Positions 42,680 to 51,452 of a DNA stretch of 64,000 nt are shown here, one piece after another (the stretch's first letter is position 1; each line of letters begins with the position of its first letter). Origin of the DNA: an uncultured Bacteroidales bacterium (GTDB lineage Bacteria; Bacteroidota; Bacteroidia; Bacteroidales; Muribaculaceae); NCBI GenBank assembly GCA_947072905.1, contig CAMTKF010000004.1, positions 31,416 to 95,415 of the forward strand, written 5' to 3'. The notes under the pieces were generated by a model. It did not search any database and was not told the DNA's origin. It saw only the letters and a program-made list of their open reading frames with translations. The translations under genes were made by a program, and so were the position numbers.

Positions 42680-45415
42680 TTAGAAATTAACACGGAGCTT
42701 CATTGAGTATGTACGTCCGAAAGCATAGAACACGCGGAATGCGTTTTCCCATGTACCAACTACGTCTGACTGAGTGTAAGCGTCGATAACATAGTTGTAG
42801 TTGAACAGGTTGTGTACATTACCCGAGAGAGTGGCGTTGAGACCGCCGATTTGGAAATTGTATGAAGCATTCATATCGAGCTGGCTGCCCCATGGAATTC
42901 TCCAGGGCGAACCTACGGTTACGGTACCGTTGGCCGAGTAAGAGCTTGAAGATATGGTGTAGTCTGAATAGTTGCGTGCGGCAGCAGTCCAGTCGGCACC
43001 GATGCGGAAACCCTTGAACGGACGGAACTGAACACCTACAGCGGCGGTAGTCATTGCAGAACCACCCACCTTGCGGCCTTTCTGGAGCAGAGTTGCCGAG
43101 GCATGGTCTTCGGCGAGAATGCCGCTTGCCAGATTACCGGCAAGGTCCTTAAGGGGCTGGCCTACCTGGTTGTAGAAATAACCCTTGGCGTCTGAAGCCC
43201 ATTCATAGTCGCCCAGCGAGAGCATACCGTTGATTTCAAACCAACGCACGGGGATGAATGTGAAGTTGATTTCAACACCCATGTGGCGTGCATCCACACC
43301 GCTCATATTGAGGTAGTAGCGGTCGCCGGCGTGTTCGCCTGCGGTGATGTCGCCACCACGGGTTGTGGTCTTGTCGAGCCACTTGGTATAGTAACCGTTT
43401 ACGGTAGCCGAGAATATGGGTGAAGAGTAGCCGTAACCAAGTTCGTATGAGAATACTTTCTCATTGATGGGATTGGGGTTGGCGGCATTGCTCACGTTAG
43501 ACGAAAGGAATACACCCTGTGAGAAGAAAGGCGCACGGCTGATATAACCGATGTTGGTATATACATTGTTGTGACGGTCGATGTTATAGTTGGCACCGAA
43601 TTTGGCAGTACCGCCTATAAAGCTGTATGTCTTTGATTTGGCGTGAGCCTTATCGTAGTAGAAGTGGTCGATACGCTGGTATGAGGTATTTGAGAGTGAA
43701 CCCGACAGAACGAGTGTGAGGTTGTCGTTGAGTGTGAGATATTCACCCTGTGCATACACGCCTTCCTGGATTGTACGGCCGTCATAATCGCGGTAAACTA
43801 CATCGCCGATGCCGAGTTTTTCGTACTTCCAGTTGGGATCTTCGGCAAGGTAGTTGTTTTCGGGCTTCACGTTCTTACGCGAGCTGTCGTCCATATAATA
43901 TTCACCGTTGTAGAGGTCGGTAATCTTGTTGTTATGCTTACCGAGGTAGTAGCGGAGGTCAATACCGCCGGTGAACGAAAGTTTGTTGTTGAAGAACTTA
44001 TTATTATATGTGGAAACGAGGCCATACCAGTTGTGCGAGTTGTTGCTTTCGCCCATAACCATGTTTGAACCGGTGGTTGAAGCCATGTTCATTTCCTGAA
44101 CTTCATCGTATGCGAAAGTACCGTCGGCATTGCGGAAGAGAGTGTTGGGAATACCGTTTGTGGCACCGTACCACGAAGTGTTGCTCAGGCTCTGTCCTTT
44201 GTATGTACCGCGACCCTGACCTGAAAGACCGCCACCCGATGCGAGCGATACGTAAACGGTGCTCGAAAGAGAAGACTTGTGGTCGATCTGCCAGATATGA
44301 CCGAGTGAAATCTGAGGCTTGTGATACTTGTTGCGGTTTGAAGTGCGGCGCTGGCCCTGGAGGTCGTAACCGAATGAGGGGTTATACTTGTAGGGGCTGT
44401 CGCCATCCATCACGCGCTTGGCGTAGGTCTGATACTCCATGATTGTAAGACCGTCCTGGCTCGAACGTTTGTTGTGTTCCTGAGGTGCGCCAAAGGCGGT
44501 AAGAGAGAGCTGATGCTTGTCGTTGATACGCTTTGACACGTTCACGAAGTAGTTGTATGAATTGAACCATGTGCCCTGTACATAACCGTCGCCCCACTTG
44601 CGCGAACCGAGCACCGAGATAGCCCAGCCGTTTTTCATAAGACCGGTAGAAACCTTCATACCGATATTGTTCATTCCGTCGTTACCGAAACCATACCAGA
44701 TGCTACCGCCCTTTTCAGCGTCAAGGCTGCGGGTGGTGATGTTGATGGTACCGCCGATAGAGGGAGCCGAGAGGATAGCGGCACCAAGACCGCGCTGAGT
44801 CTGGATAGAAGAAGCCACGTCGCTGAGGCCGGCCCAGTTGCTCCAGTAGATACCGCCCCACTCCATGTCGTTGACAGGAATACCGTTTACGAGTACTGCT
44901 ACGTTTTCGCTCTTGAAGCCGCGCATGTTGATTTTAGCGTCGCCAAAACCACCGCCGTCTTTTGTGGCCCATACGCCGGGAGTGGTCTTGAGCACTTCGG
45001 GAAGTTCCTGAGTACCGAGTTTAAGCTCGATTTCAGAGGCATTAAGCTGCGAAACAGCTACAGGGGTCTGACGAGTACGGGCCAACGACTGTGTTACAAC
45101 CACGTCGTTGAGCATTTCGGTAGAAGGCTCCATTTTGATGTCGCCCATGTAGGCTGCCACAGCGGCCTGCTTGGTCTTGTAGCCCACGTATGTGAATGTG
45201 AGCGTACTTGCATTGTCAGGAACTGTTACCGAGAAGTTACCGTCAATGTCGGTAGTACCGACAGGATTGCCGTTGGTAACGACGATGCTCACACCGATGA
45301 GCGGTTCGCCGTTCTCGTCAACAACATGTCCTTTGCAATTCATTGATGCACCTGCCGAGAAGGCATAGACTGATGTCACTAATAGCACCATGAATACAGA
45401 AAAGAGTCTTTTCAT
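42680..45415 (-). CDS. TonB-dependent outer membrane receptor
   Basis: A 911-residue receptor: signal peptide (about 1-22), a carboxypeptidase-regulatory-like domain (about 25-105, with GEPLIGVSIVV and GTTDIDGNF), a plug domain (about 120-240, with RGFKSENVAVLVNG) and a beta barrel ending in Phe (MKLRVNF). It imports its substrate with TonB-ExbB-ExbD energy. A classical SusD-like gene is missing; the downstream lipoprotein takes its place. Ligand cannot be named. Confidence 0.92.
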   Translation of the reverse strand: MKRLFSVFMVLLVTSVYAFSAGASMNCKGHVVDENGEPLIGVSIVVTNGNPVGTTDIDGNFSVTVPDNASTLTFTYVGYKTKQAAVAAYMGDIKMEPSTEMLNDVVVTQSLARTRQTPVAVSQLNASEIELKLGTQELPEVLKTTPGVWATKDGGGFGDAKINMRGFKSENVAVLVNGIPVNDMEWGGIYWSNWAGLSDVASSIQTQRGLGAAILSAPSIGGTINITTRSLDAEKGGSIWYGFGNDGMNNIGMKVSTGLMKNGWAISVLGSRKWGDGYVQGTWFNSYNYFVNVSKRINDKHQLSLTAFGAPQEHNKRSSQDGLTIMEYQTYAKRVMDGDSPYKYNPSFGYDLQGQRRTSNRNKYHKPQISLGHIWQIDHKSSLSSTVYVSLASGGGLSGQGRGTYKGQSLSNTSWYGATNGIPNTLFRNADGTFAYDEVQEMNMASTTGSNMVMGESNNSHNWYGLVSTYNNKFFNNKLSFTGGIDLRYYLGKHNNKITDLYNGEYYMDDSSRKNVKPENNYLAEDPNWKYEKLGIGDVVYRDYDGRTIQEGVYAQGEYLTLNDNLTLVLSGSLSNTSYQRIDHFYYDKAHAKSKTYSFIGGTAKFGANYNIDRHNNVYTNIGYISRAPFFSQGVFLSSNVSNAANPNPINEKVFSYELGYGYSSPIFSATVNGYYTKWLDKTTTRGGDITAGEHAGDRYYLNMSGVDARHMGVEINFTFIPVRWFEINGMLSLGDYEWASDAKGYFYNQVGQPLKDLAGNLASGILAEDHASATLLQKGRKVGGSAMTTAAVGVQFRPFKGFRIGADWTAAARNYSDYTISSSSYSANGTVTVGSPWRIPWGSQLDMNASYNFQIGGLNATLSGNVHNLFNYNYVIDAYTQSDVVGTWENAFRVFYAFGRTYSMKLRVNF

Positions 45416-45471
45416 TGCGTCTGTGATGTTGGTTTATAATTAGGTAATTTTATGTCACGGGAAACAATGAG

Positions 45472-45506
45472 CAAAGATAATCATTATTTTTTAATTTTTT
45501 CACAAA
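45472..45506 (-). promoter_or_regulatory. promoter of the TonB receptor operon
   Basis: The minus strand reads TATCTTTG (45472-45479), a consensus -7 box, with a TTTTGTG stretch 21-23 bases upstream. Leader about 50 bases. Confidence 0.55.
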
Positions 45507-45554
45507 ATTTACACTTCTTTTATCCAAATCAGTCATAATTGTTGAAAATTATTT

Positions 45555-45562
45555 TAAATTTG
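45555..45562 (+). promoter_or_regulatory. -7 box of the DUF2284 gene
   Basis: TAAATTTG fits the consensus and lies 49 bases before the chosen ATG. It argues against the TTG start at 45539, which is upstream of it. Confidence 0.5.
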
Positions 45563-45610
45563 CAGCTTGTTAAGAGTGTTACCGACTGTTTTAAACAAGC
45601 TATACCTGAA

Positions 45611-46174
45611 ATGATTGAAATAAACACAGCTGAAATAGCGGTAAAGGATTATATTACCGGCTATCGCGACACATTGCGTATCAACGCTTTGTGCAGGCAG
45701 TGCCGTAATTATGGGAAGGTGTGGATGTGCCCGCCTTTTGTTTTCGATGCCGACGAGCTGTTGGGCCGATGGTCTGACGCGCTGATTGTGGCATGCAGTT
45801 TCCACATTCCGCAAGGCGAAACCTTAGAGTCGGGAATGGAAAAACTGCGGGCTGCGAGAAAGAGTCTTGAAGAGAATTTGCTGCGTTACGAGAAAGAGGT
45901 CGACGGCCTTGCTTTCGGATTCAGCGGCGAATGTCTGCACTGCCCGGAGTGCACCCGCATACATGGTGGTGAATGTCGCCACCCCGAACTCGTAAGACCC
46001 GCCCTCGAAGCCTACGGATTTGACGTTGAAAAGACAGTAAAGGAGTTGCTCGGCATAGAGCTGAAGTGGGCAACCAAAGGACAGTTGCCTGACGTAATCA
46101 CTCTGGTGGGAGCGGTGTTCTACAACCGCGACCAATCAGGCATACAAGCTGATTTCAAACTTACTCCGGATTGA
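45611..46174 (+). CDS. DUF2284 metal-binding protein
   Basis: Start ATG 45611 gives 187 residues (MIEINTAEIAV); an upstream TTG at 45539 would lie before the -7 box. Three Cys clusters are visible: CRQCRNYGKVWMCPP, CLHCPECTRIHGGECRHP and the Cys at about residue 85. The family (DUF2284) is predicted to bind metal or an iron-sulfur cluster in anaerobes; the biochemical role is unknown. Stands alone between divergent and ECF genes. Confidence 0.8.
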   Translation: MIEINTAEIAVKDYITGYRDTLRINALCRQCRNYGKVWMCPPFVFDADELLGRWSDALIVACSFHIPQGETLESGMEKLRAARKSLEENLLRYEKEVDGLAFGFSGECLHCPECTRIHGGECRHPELVRPALEAYGFDVEKTVKELLGIELKWATKGQLPDVITLVGAVFYNRDQSGIQADFKLTPD

Positions 46175-46238
46175 CATAAAAAAAATGATTTTTTACATAT
46201 TGTTGTCACAAATCCATACCCTGAAACGTCTTTAATAT

Positions 46239-46721
46239 GTGAAACAACTTGAAGAAATATTTCGAAAACGTTTTTTGCCTGTCTATCCTAAGCTGTATTC
46301 AATTGCTTTGGCAATTCTGGGAAGCTCAACCGACCTTGCCTCTGACGCCGTACAGGAAACTATGGTCAAGATTTGGTCAAAGGGAGATGAACTGCTGAGT
46401 GTTAATAACCCCGAAGCTCTGTCAATAGCCATATTACGCACAACGGCAATAGACATAATGAGACGGCAGCGAAAATATGAACAAGTTGACACCATAACGG
46501 ATATTGCCCCCGACTCTCCTCCCGACCACGAAACCGCCACAATACTCGAACGTATAATAGATACCATGCCACCGGCACAGAAAGAAATACTGAGGCTAAG
46601 CATATTTGAAGACTTGAGCGCAAAAGAGATTTCTGAAATTACCGGGGTATCAGGCACCAATGTAAGACAGTTGTTGAGCCGTGGACGTAAAAAAATAAAA
46701 GAAATATATAGCAAACTATGA
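46239..46721 (+). CDS. ECF-type RNA polymerase sigma factor
   Basis: A 160-residue sigma-70 family protein of the short ECF type, with region 2 (about 15-80, including AVQETMVKIWSKG) and region 4 (about 105-155, with SAKEISEITGVSGTNVRQLLSRGRKKI, key LSRGRKKI). Starts at GTG 46239. The stop overlaps the next gene by 4 bases. The genes it controls are not evident. Its neighbours look like an anti-sigma factor and a DUF4252 protein. Confidence 0.9.
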   Translation: MKQLEEIFRKRFLPVYPKLYSIALAILGSSTDLASDAVQETMVKIWSKGDELLSVNNPEALSIAILRTTAIDIMRRQRKYEQVDTITDIAPDSPPDHETATILERIIDTMPPAQKEILRLSIFEDLSAKEISEITGVSGTNVRQLLSRGRKKIKEIYSKL

Positions 46722-47437
46722 ATATAGACAAGATACGCAACTTGCTCGAAAAATACTACGAAGGCTCTGCCTCAAACATTGAGACAGACATCCTCAAGCA
46801 GTATTTCAGGGATAACAACGACATCCCCGAAGATCTGCGTGTAGATGCAGCCATATTCCGCGACATGGCCACTATGAAAGAGGATGTAGCCCTGCCCGAA
46901 AACCTCGAGCAACTTATAATCGACTCCACCATTGGTCGCAACCGCCGTAATATCATCCTTTGGAAAGTTATTCCTTCGGTTGCCGCTTCTTTAGCATTGC
47001 TCACCGTTCTCACCATTTCGTTCATATCAGGCCATGAAAGAATTTTATCTTCAGACGAAGATGCGATGGTAGCTCAATCAGAGCCTGTGCTTGTACACAA
47101 AGAAGAAATTACGGCAGCCCCGACCCCTACCGAGGATTGTACTTTGACAGCATCAACGCCCGAGCCTATGGTGAGCAAAACCGCTACACCCGAACCGGCT
47201 ATAGCACAAGCACCTGCACCTAAAAAGAGCAGTACTACACGCAAGGCATCAGAAAACAATTACATAGAAGTTTACGATTCAATACAGGCAGCCAAGATAA
47301 GCAGCCGTATTCTTGCCAAACTCGAATCCACTATCAGCAGAGTTGCCGACAAAGGAATCAGAAAGACTGAGATAGCTGTAGCCGCCATTAAAGACCCCGT
47401 AAACGCCCCTCAAATTTTAGATGAAATAAGCAATTAA
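46718..47437 (+). CDS. Putative anti-sigma factor (single-pass membrane)
   Basis: A 239-residue protein: an N-terminal cytoplasmic part of about 85 residues, one transmembrane helix (about 86-106, WKVIPSVAASLALLTVL), and a Pro/Thr/Ala-rich periplasmic stretch. This layout suits an anti-sigma factor that holds the upstream sigma factor. It has no recognisable zinc ZAS motif. The start overlaps the sigma stop by ATGA. Confidence 0.7.
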   Translation: MNIDKIRNLLEKYYEGSASNIETDILKQYFRDNNDIPEDLRVDAAIFRDMATMKEDVALPENLEQLIIDSTIGRNRRNIILWKVIPSVAASLALLTVLTISFISGHERILSSDEDAMVAQSEPVLVHKEEITAAPTPTEDCTLTASTPEPMVSKTATPEPAIAQAPAPKKSSTTRKASENNYIEVYDSIQAAKISSRILAKLESTISRVADKGIRKTEIAVAAIKDPVNAPQILDEISN

Positions 47438-47459
47438 TGACCATAAATACTCCGGAATC

Positions 47460-47951
47460 ATGAAAAAAATCATCGCACTCGTTCTCCTCTCTCTCTTTGC
47501 CGTAATGGCTCCTCTCGCAATCAATGCCAAAGAAAAAAGATATCTGGCAAAACTTGCAAAGCATCCCGAAGTCGAATCGGTTTACATCAGTCCCGCGGCC
47601 ATGAAGTTTGCGAAGTCGGCCAGCATCAGTCAATTGAATGCCGGCGAATACACCTCGTACATCAAGGATATCCAGTCGATGGAAATCATAAATTGCGACC
47701 ATTCAAGCTATTTTATAAAAAAGCTCAGGGCCGAAGCTCAGGAAGTCATTGACCAGTTGGGTATGGAAATGATAATGGAGACCAAAGAAGACGGAGATAT
47801 CACACGTATATATGCCAAAATGCCCGAAGGTGATACCGAAGCCAAGCAATTTGACAGTCTGCTTATCGAAAACCTTGAAGACGACTCGGAATACAATATA
47901 GTATATATCCGCGGCAAGATAGACCCCGACAAAATCAGTTCTGCACAATAA
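47460..47951 (+). CDS. DUF4252 exported protein
   Basis: A 163-residue protein with a signal peptide (about 1-23, ending AINAKE). It matches the DUF4252 family that accompanies ECF sigma/anti-sigma pairs in Bacteroidales. Predicted small alpha/beta fold; role unknown, perhaps a periplasmic sensor or target of the sigma factor. It lies 22 bases after the anti-sigma gene. Confidence 0.8.
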   Translation: MKKIIALVLLSLFAVMAPLAINAKEKRYLAKLAKHPEVESVYISPAAMKFAKSASISQLNAGEYTSYIKDIQSMEIINCDHSSYFIKKLRAEAQEVIDQLGMEMIMETKEDGDITRIYAKMPEGDTEAKQFDSLLIENLEDDSEYNIVYIRGKIDPDKISSAQ

Positions 47952-48056
47952 GGGGTTTTAGGGCTATATGCCGTTAAATTTAGTTAATTGAGTTGACACT
48001 AAGAAAAAATGTAATAACTTAGCGACTCAATCTAAAACTACCTTAAAACGACAATA

Positions 48057-49562
48057 ATGAATCATCAAATCGCCCTGAACAAGAACCACCTTGTACGTGC
48101 TTTGCAAAAACCGCAGAGCAGCTTCACAAGGCAAGATATCATCTCTTATATCATAGATAACGACATAGAGATGGTCAACTTCATGTATCCGGCCTCGGAC
48201 GGACGCTTGAAAACCCTCAACTTTGTAATAAACGATTTACAGTACCTCGAGACCATACTCACCCTGGGAGAACGCGTCGACGGGTCTTCACTTTTCCCGT
48301 TCATCAGCGCCGGCAGCAGTGACCTCTATGTAATTCCCCGCTACCGCACCGCTTTCCTTGACCCCTTTGCCGATATTCCCACCGTAACCATGCTGTGCAG
48401 CTTCTGCGACAAGGACGGCAAGCCGCTCGAATCGTCGCCCGAACATACGCTGCACAAAGCTTGCGAGGAATTCACCAAAACCACAGGTCTGAGATTCCAG
48501 GCCATGGGTGAACTTGAGTATTACGTTATCGACGAAGATACCCACCGCTTCCCGGCCACAGACCAGAAGGGCTATCACGAAAGCGCACCTTTTGCCAAAT
48601 ACAACGATTTCCGCACACTCTGCATGAGCTACATAGCCCGTACAGGCGGACAAATCAAATACGGCCACTCTGAGGTGGGCAACTTCACCCTCGAGGGCAC
48701 CGTTTACGAACAAAACGAAATAGAATTCCTGCCCGTAGACGCCGAAGATGCAGCCGATCAGCTTATGCTGGCCAAGTGGGTTATCCGCAACCTGGCATTC
48801 CGCGAAGGCTACGACGTGACTTTCGCTCCGAAAATCACAACCGGCAAAGCCGGCTCCGGACTCCACATACACATGCGTATGGTTGATGCCGAGGGCCATA
48901 ACCACATGCTCGACTCACAGCGCAAGATTTCAGATGAAGCACGCAAAGCCATCGCCGGTCTTATGCTGTTGGCTCCGGCCATCACGGCGTTTGGCAATAC
49001 CAACCCCACAAGCTACTTCCGCCTTGTACCCCACCAGGAAGCTCCCACCAACGTATGCTGGGGCGACCGCAACCGCTCGGTGCTCGTGCGTGTACCCCTG
49101 GGCTGGACAGCCAATTCAGACATGTGCGCTGCTGTTAATCCCGGAGAATCCACTCCCGCCGAAATTGACCCCACACAGAAACAGACAGTGGAAATACGTT
49201 CAGCCGACGGCTCGGCTGATGTATATCAGCTCCTTGCAGGTCTTGCCGTAGCTCTGCGCTATGGATTTGAAGTTGAGAACGCGCTCGAAGTGGCTGAACG
49301 CACATACGTGGACGTAAACATCCACGATCCGCAAAACCGTGCCAAACTCGAAACACTGGCATCGCTGCCGGTAGACTGCGCCTCAAGCGCCGACGCCATC
49401 GAGGCAGTACGCAATATATTTGAAGACCGCGGAGTGTTCTCAACCGGTATGATCGACGGCATCATCGCCAAACTGCGGTCATACGACCCGGCCGAAACCC
49501 AAGCCGCACACACCGATCCGGTGAAAATGCAGCGCATGGTAGAGAAATACTTCCATTGCTGA
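48057..49562 (+). CDS. glnA: Glutamine synthetase
   Basis: A 501-residue type I-like glutamine synthetase. Active-site segments are visible: GELEYYVIDED (Glu ligands), HIHMRMV following GSGLH, and WGDRNRSVLVRVP. It joins ammonia to glutamate using ATP. It is somewhat longer than the 440-470 residues of classic GlnA. No adenylylation tyrosine motif can be assigned with confidence. A strong terminator follows and spt is the next gene. Confidence 0.92.
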   Translation: MNHQIALNKNHLVRALQKPQSSFTRQDIISYIIDNDIEMVNFMYPASDGRLKTLNFVINDLQYLETILTLGERVDGSSLFPFISAGSSDLYVIPRYRTAFLDPFADIPTVTMLCSFCDKDGKPLESSPEHTLHKACEEFTKTTGLRFQAMGELEYYVIDEDTHRFPATDQKGYHESAPFAKYNDFRTLCMSYIARTGGQIKYGHSEVGNFTLEGTVYEQNEIEFLPVDAEDAADQLMLAKWVIRNLAFREGYDVTFAPKITTGKAGSGLHIHMRMVDAEGHNHMLDSQRKISDEARKAIAGLMLLAPAITAFGNTNPTSYFRLVPHQEAPTNVCWGDRNRSVLVRVPLGWTANSDMCAAVNPGESTPAEIDPTQKQTVEIRSADGSADVYQLLAGLAVALRYGFEVENALEVAERTYVDVNIHDPQNRAKLETLASLPVDCASSADAIEAVRNIFEDRGVFSTGMIDGIIAKLRSYDPAETQAAHTDPVKMQRMVEKYFHC

Positions 49563-49567
49563 ACCAC

Positions 49568-49605
49568 AACGGGATGCCACCAAAGACGGCATCCCGTTCT
49601 TTATT
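49568..49605 (+). terminator. terminator after glnA
   Basis: AACGGGATGCC (49568-49578) pairs with GGCATCCCGTT (49588-49598), followed by a T-rich tail. Confidence 0.9.
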
Positions 49606-49671
49606 ATACCCTTTTTAAAGAGTTTCAATAAGCATGTCAATTTGCACGAAAATTGAAAAAAACGGTAAAAC

Positions 49672-49704
49672 TGTGTAATTCTATCGGATTTTTTTGTAAT
49701 TTTG
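49672..49704 (+). promoter_or_regulatory. spt promoter
   Basis: TAATTTTG (49697-49704) with TGTG 21 bases upstream as a partial -33 box; 55 bases before the start. Confidence 0.6.
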
Positions 49705-49759
49705 CATTCTGAAATGTCGCGGACCAACCTTCAGCGACAATATAAACCACAGAAACACT

Positions 49760-50947
49760 ATGAAGCCCTTACAAGCTAAACTTGCACAGTATACAGCTCC
49801 GCAGGAGGCAAAAGCCGCAGGAGTATATCCCTATTTCCGTGCTATCTCATCGGAGCAAGAACCGGAAGTCATCATGGACGGTAAAAAAGTGCTGATGTTC
49901 GGTTCCAATTGTTATACAGGTCTTGTTTCCGACCCCCGAATAAAAGAGGCCGCAATCGAGGCTACTAAGAAATACGGCACCGGCTGCGCAGGCTCTCCAT
50001 TCCTCAACGGAACTCTCGACATTCATAAACAACTCGAAGCTCGTCTCGCTGAATACATCGGCAAGGAAGACGTAATGATTTATTCTACCGGCTTTGAGGT
50101 AAACCTCGGTGTAGTGTCTTGCCTCACCGGCCGTCAGGACTATATATTGTGGGACGAACAGGATCACGCCTCTATTATCGAAGGTCGCCGCCTGTCGTTC
50201 TCACAGCAACTCAAATATAAGCACAACGACATGGAGTCGCTCGAAAAGCAGCTCCAGAGTTGTAAGCCCGACAAACTGAAACTCATCGTAACAGACGGTG
50301 TATTCTCAATGGAAGGCGACGTAGCCAACATCCCCGAAATAGTACGTCTGGCCAAGAAATATGATGCTGCAGTCATGGTTGACGAAGCTCACGGCATAGG
50401 TGTATTCGGCGAAGGCGGCCGCGGTACCGTAAATCATTTCGGTCTTACCGACGATGTTGACCTCATTATGGGTACATTCTCCAAGTCGTTTGCATCGCTT
50501 GGCGGTTTTATCGCTACAGACAAAGAAATCACCAACTTCCTGCGTCACCACTCACGTTCGTACATCTTCACCGCCAGCATCACTCCGGCCTCGACAGCCG
50601 CTGCGCTCAAGGCTATCGACATCATGATTGAAGAGCCTGAACGCCAGGAACACCTCTGGAAAATCACAAACTATGCGCTCGAAGGCTTCCGCAACATGGG
50701 CTGTGAGATAGGCAATACCTCAACCCCTATCATCCCCCTGTTTATCCGCGACAACTTCAAGACTTTCGCCATCACACGCGATCTGCTTAATGAAGGCATA
50801 TTTGTGAATCCCGTAGTATCGCCGGCCGTAGCTCCACAGGATACCCTTATCCGCTTCTCTCTCATGGCTACCCATACCAAAGAACAGGTTACAACAGCCC
50901 TCGAGAAGATACAGAAGGTATTCAGAGCATACGATCTTATCCCGTAA
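49760..50947 (+). CDS. spt: Serine palmitoyltransferase
   Basis: A 395-residue PLP-dependent alpha-oxoamine synthase. The Lys that binds PLP is in GTFSKSFASLGGF, with the TDGVFSMEGDVA and VDEAHGIGVFGEGGRG segments typical of the fold. It is closest in pattern to the Bacteroides serine palmitoyltransferase that makes sphingoid bases (N-terminus with YPYFRAI, and GCAGSPFLNG). 2-amino-3-ketobutyrate CoA ligase is a near relative and cannot be excluded by eye. Bacterial sphingolipids are characteristic of Bacteroidales. It has its own promoter and terminator. Confidence 0.85.
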   Translation: MKPLQAKLAQYTAPQEAKAAGVYPYFRAISSEQEPEVIMDGKKVLMFGSNCYTGLVSDPRIKEAAIEATKKYGTGCAGSPFLNGTLDIHKQLEARLAEYIGKEDVMIYSTGFEVNLGVVSCLTGRQDYILWDEQDHASIIEGRRLSFSQQLKYKHNDMESLEKQLQSCKPDKLKLIVTDGVFSMEGDVANIPEIVRLAKKYDAAVMVDEAHGIGVFGEGGRGTVNHFGLTDDVDLIMGTFSKSFASLGGFIATDKEITNFLRHHSRSYIFTASITPASTAAALKAIDIMIEEPERQEHLWKITNYALEGFRNMGCEIGNTSTPIIPLFIRDNFKTFAITRDLLNEGIFVNPVVSPAVAPQDTLIRFSLMATHTKEQVTTALEKIQKVFRAYDLIP

Positions 50948-50972
50948 AAATCAGTATTCTATCATATATACG

Positions 50973-51002
50973 AGAGGCCCCGCAATCCGGGGCCTCTGTT
51001 TG
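50973..51002. terminator. terminator between spt and the PepSY-like gene
   Basis: AGAGGCCCCG (50973-50982) pairs with CGGGGCCTCT (50988-50997), then GTTT; works for convergent transcripts. Confidence 0.9.
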
Positions 51003-51443
51003 TTATACAGGTGAGGTAGTTTCCTGACGTATGGTTTCCGTTGCTATATCGTAGGTAACGGTCTGTGTGAGCAGAGTCACCGTGTATATGCGCGGTGTAC
51101 GCACTATTGAGAATGTCTGCGACAAAAATTCGCCCGACTCAAGATAATCGTAAAGCTTGGGCGGCAGCTGGTCGAACATCACTATCGAGGGTAATGGCAG
51201 CCCGTTGCCGTTTATCGAAGTCCAGTCGCACGAACTGTTGAAAGTCAGCGTGGGACCGTTCTTTATGATTATCACCCATGACTCTCCACCGGGATTTGTA
51301 CAACTTTCGATGTTAGGGTCAGGCCAATATTTAGATACGAATGTAGCGATTTCATTCGGCATCTTGTCATACTCCTCATGGCTGCAGGCCGAAAGAGCCA
51401 AAACCGCTATAACGGAGGCAAGCAAAATTCTTAAGGTTTTCAT
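51003..51443 (-). CDS. PepSY-like lipoprotein
   Basis: A 146-residue lipoprotein: signal peptide with lipobox (LALSACSHEE, Cys at about 20). The rest has two repeats of the PepSY-like type (MPNEIATFVSKYWPDPNIESC and LPPKLYDYLESGEFLS), a beta-lactamase-inhibitor-like fold common in Bacteroidales. It lies 9 bases after nifJ, so it may be co-transcribed. Role unknown. Confidence 0.75.
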   Translation of the reverse strand: MKTLRILLASVIAVLALSACSHEEYDKMPNEIATFVSKYWPDPNIESCTNPGGESWVIIIKNGPTLTFNSSCDWTSINGNGLPLPSIVMFDQLPPKLYDYLESGEFLSQTFSIVRTPRIYTVTLLTQTVTYDIATETIRQETTSPV

Positions 51444-51452
51444 ATCAAATTC

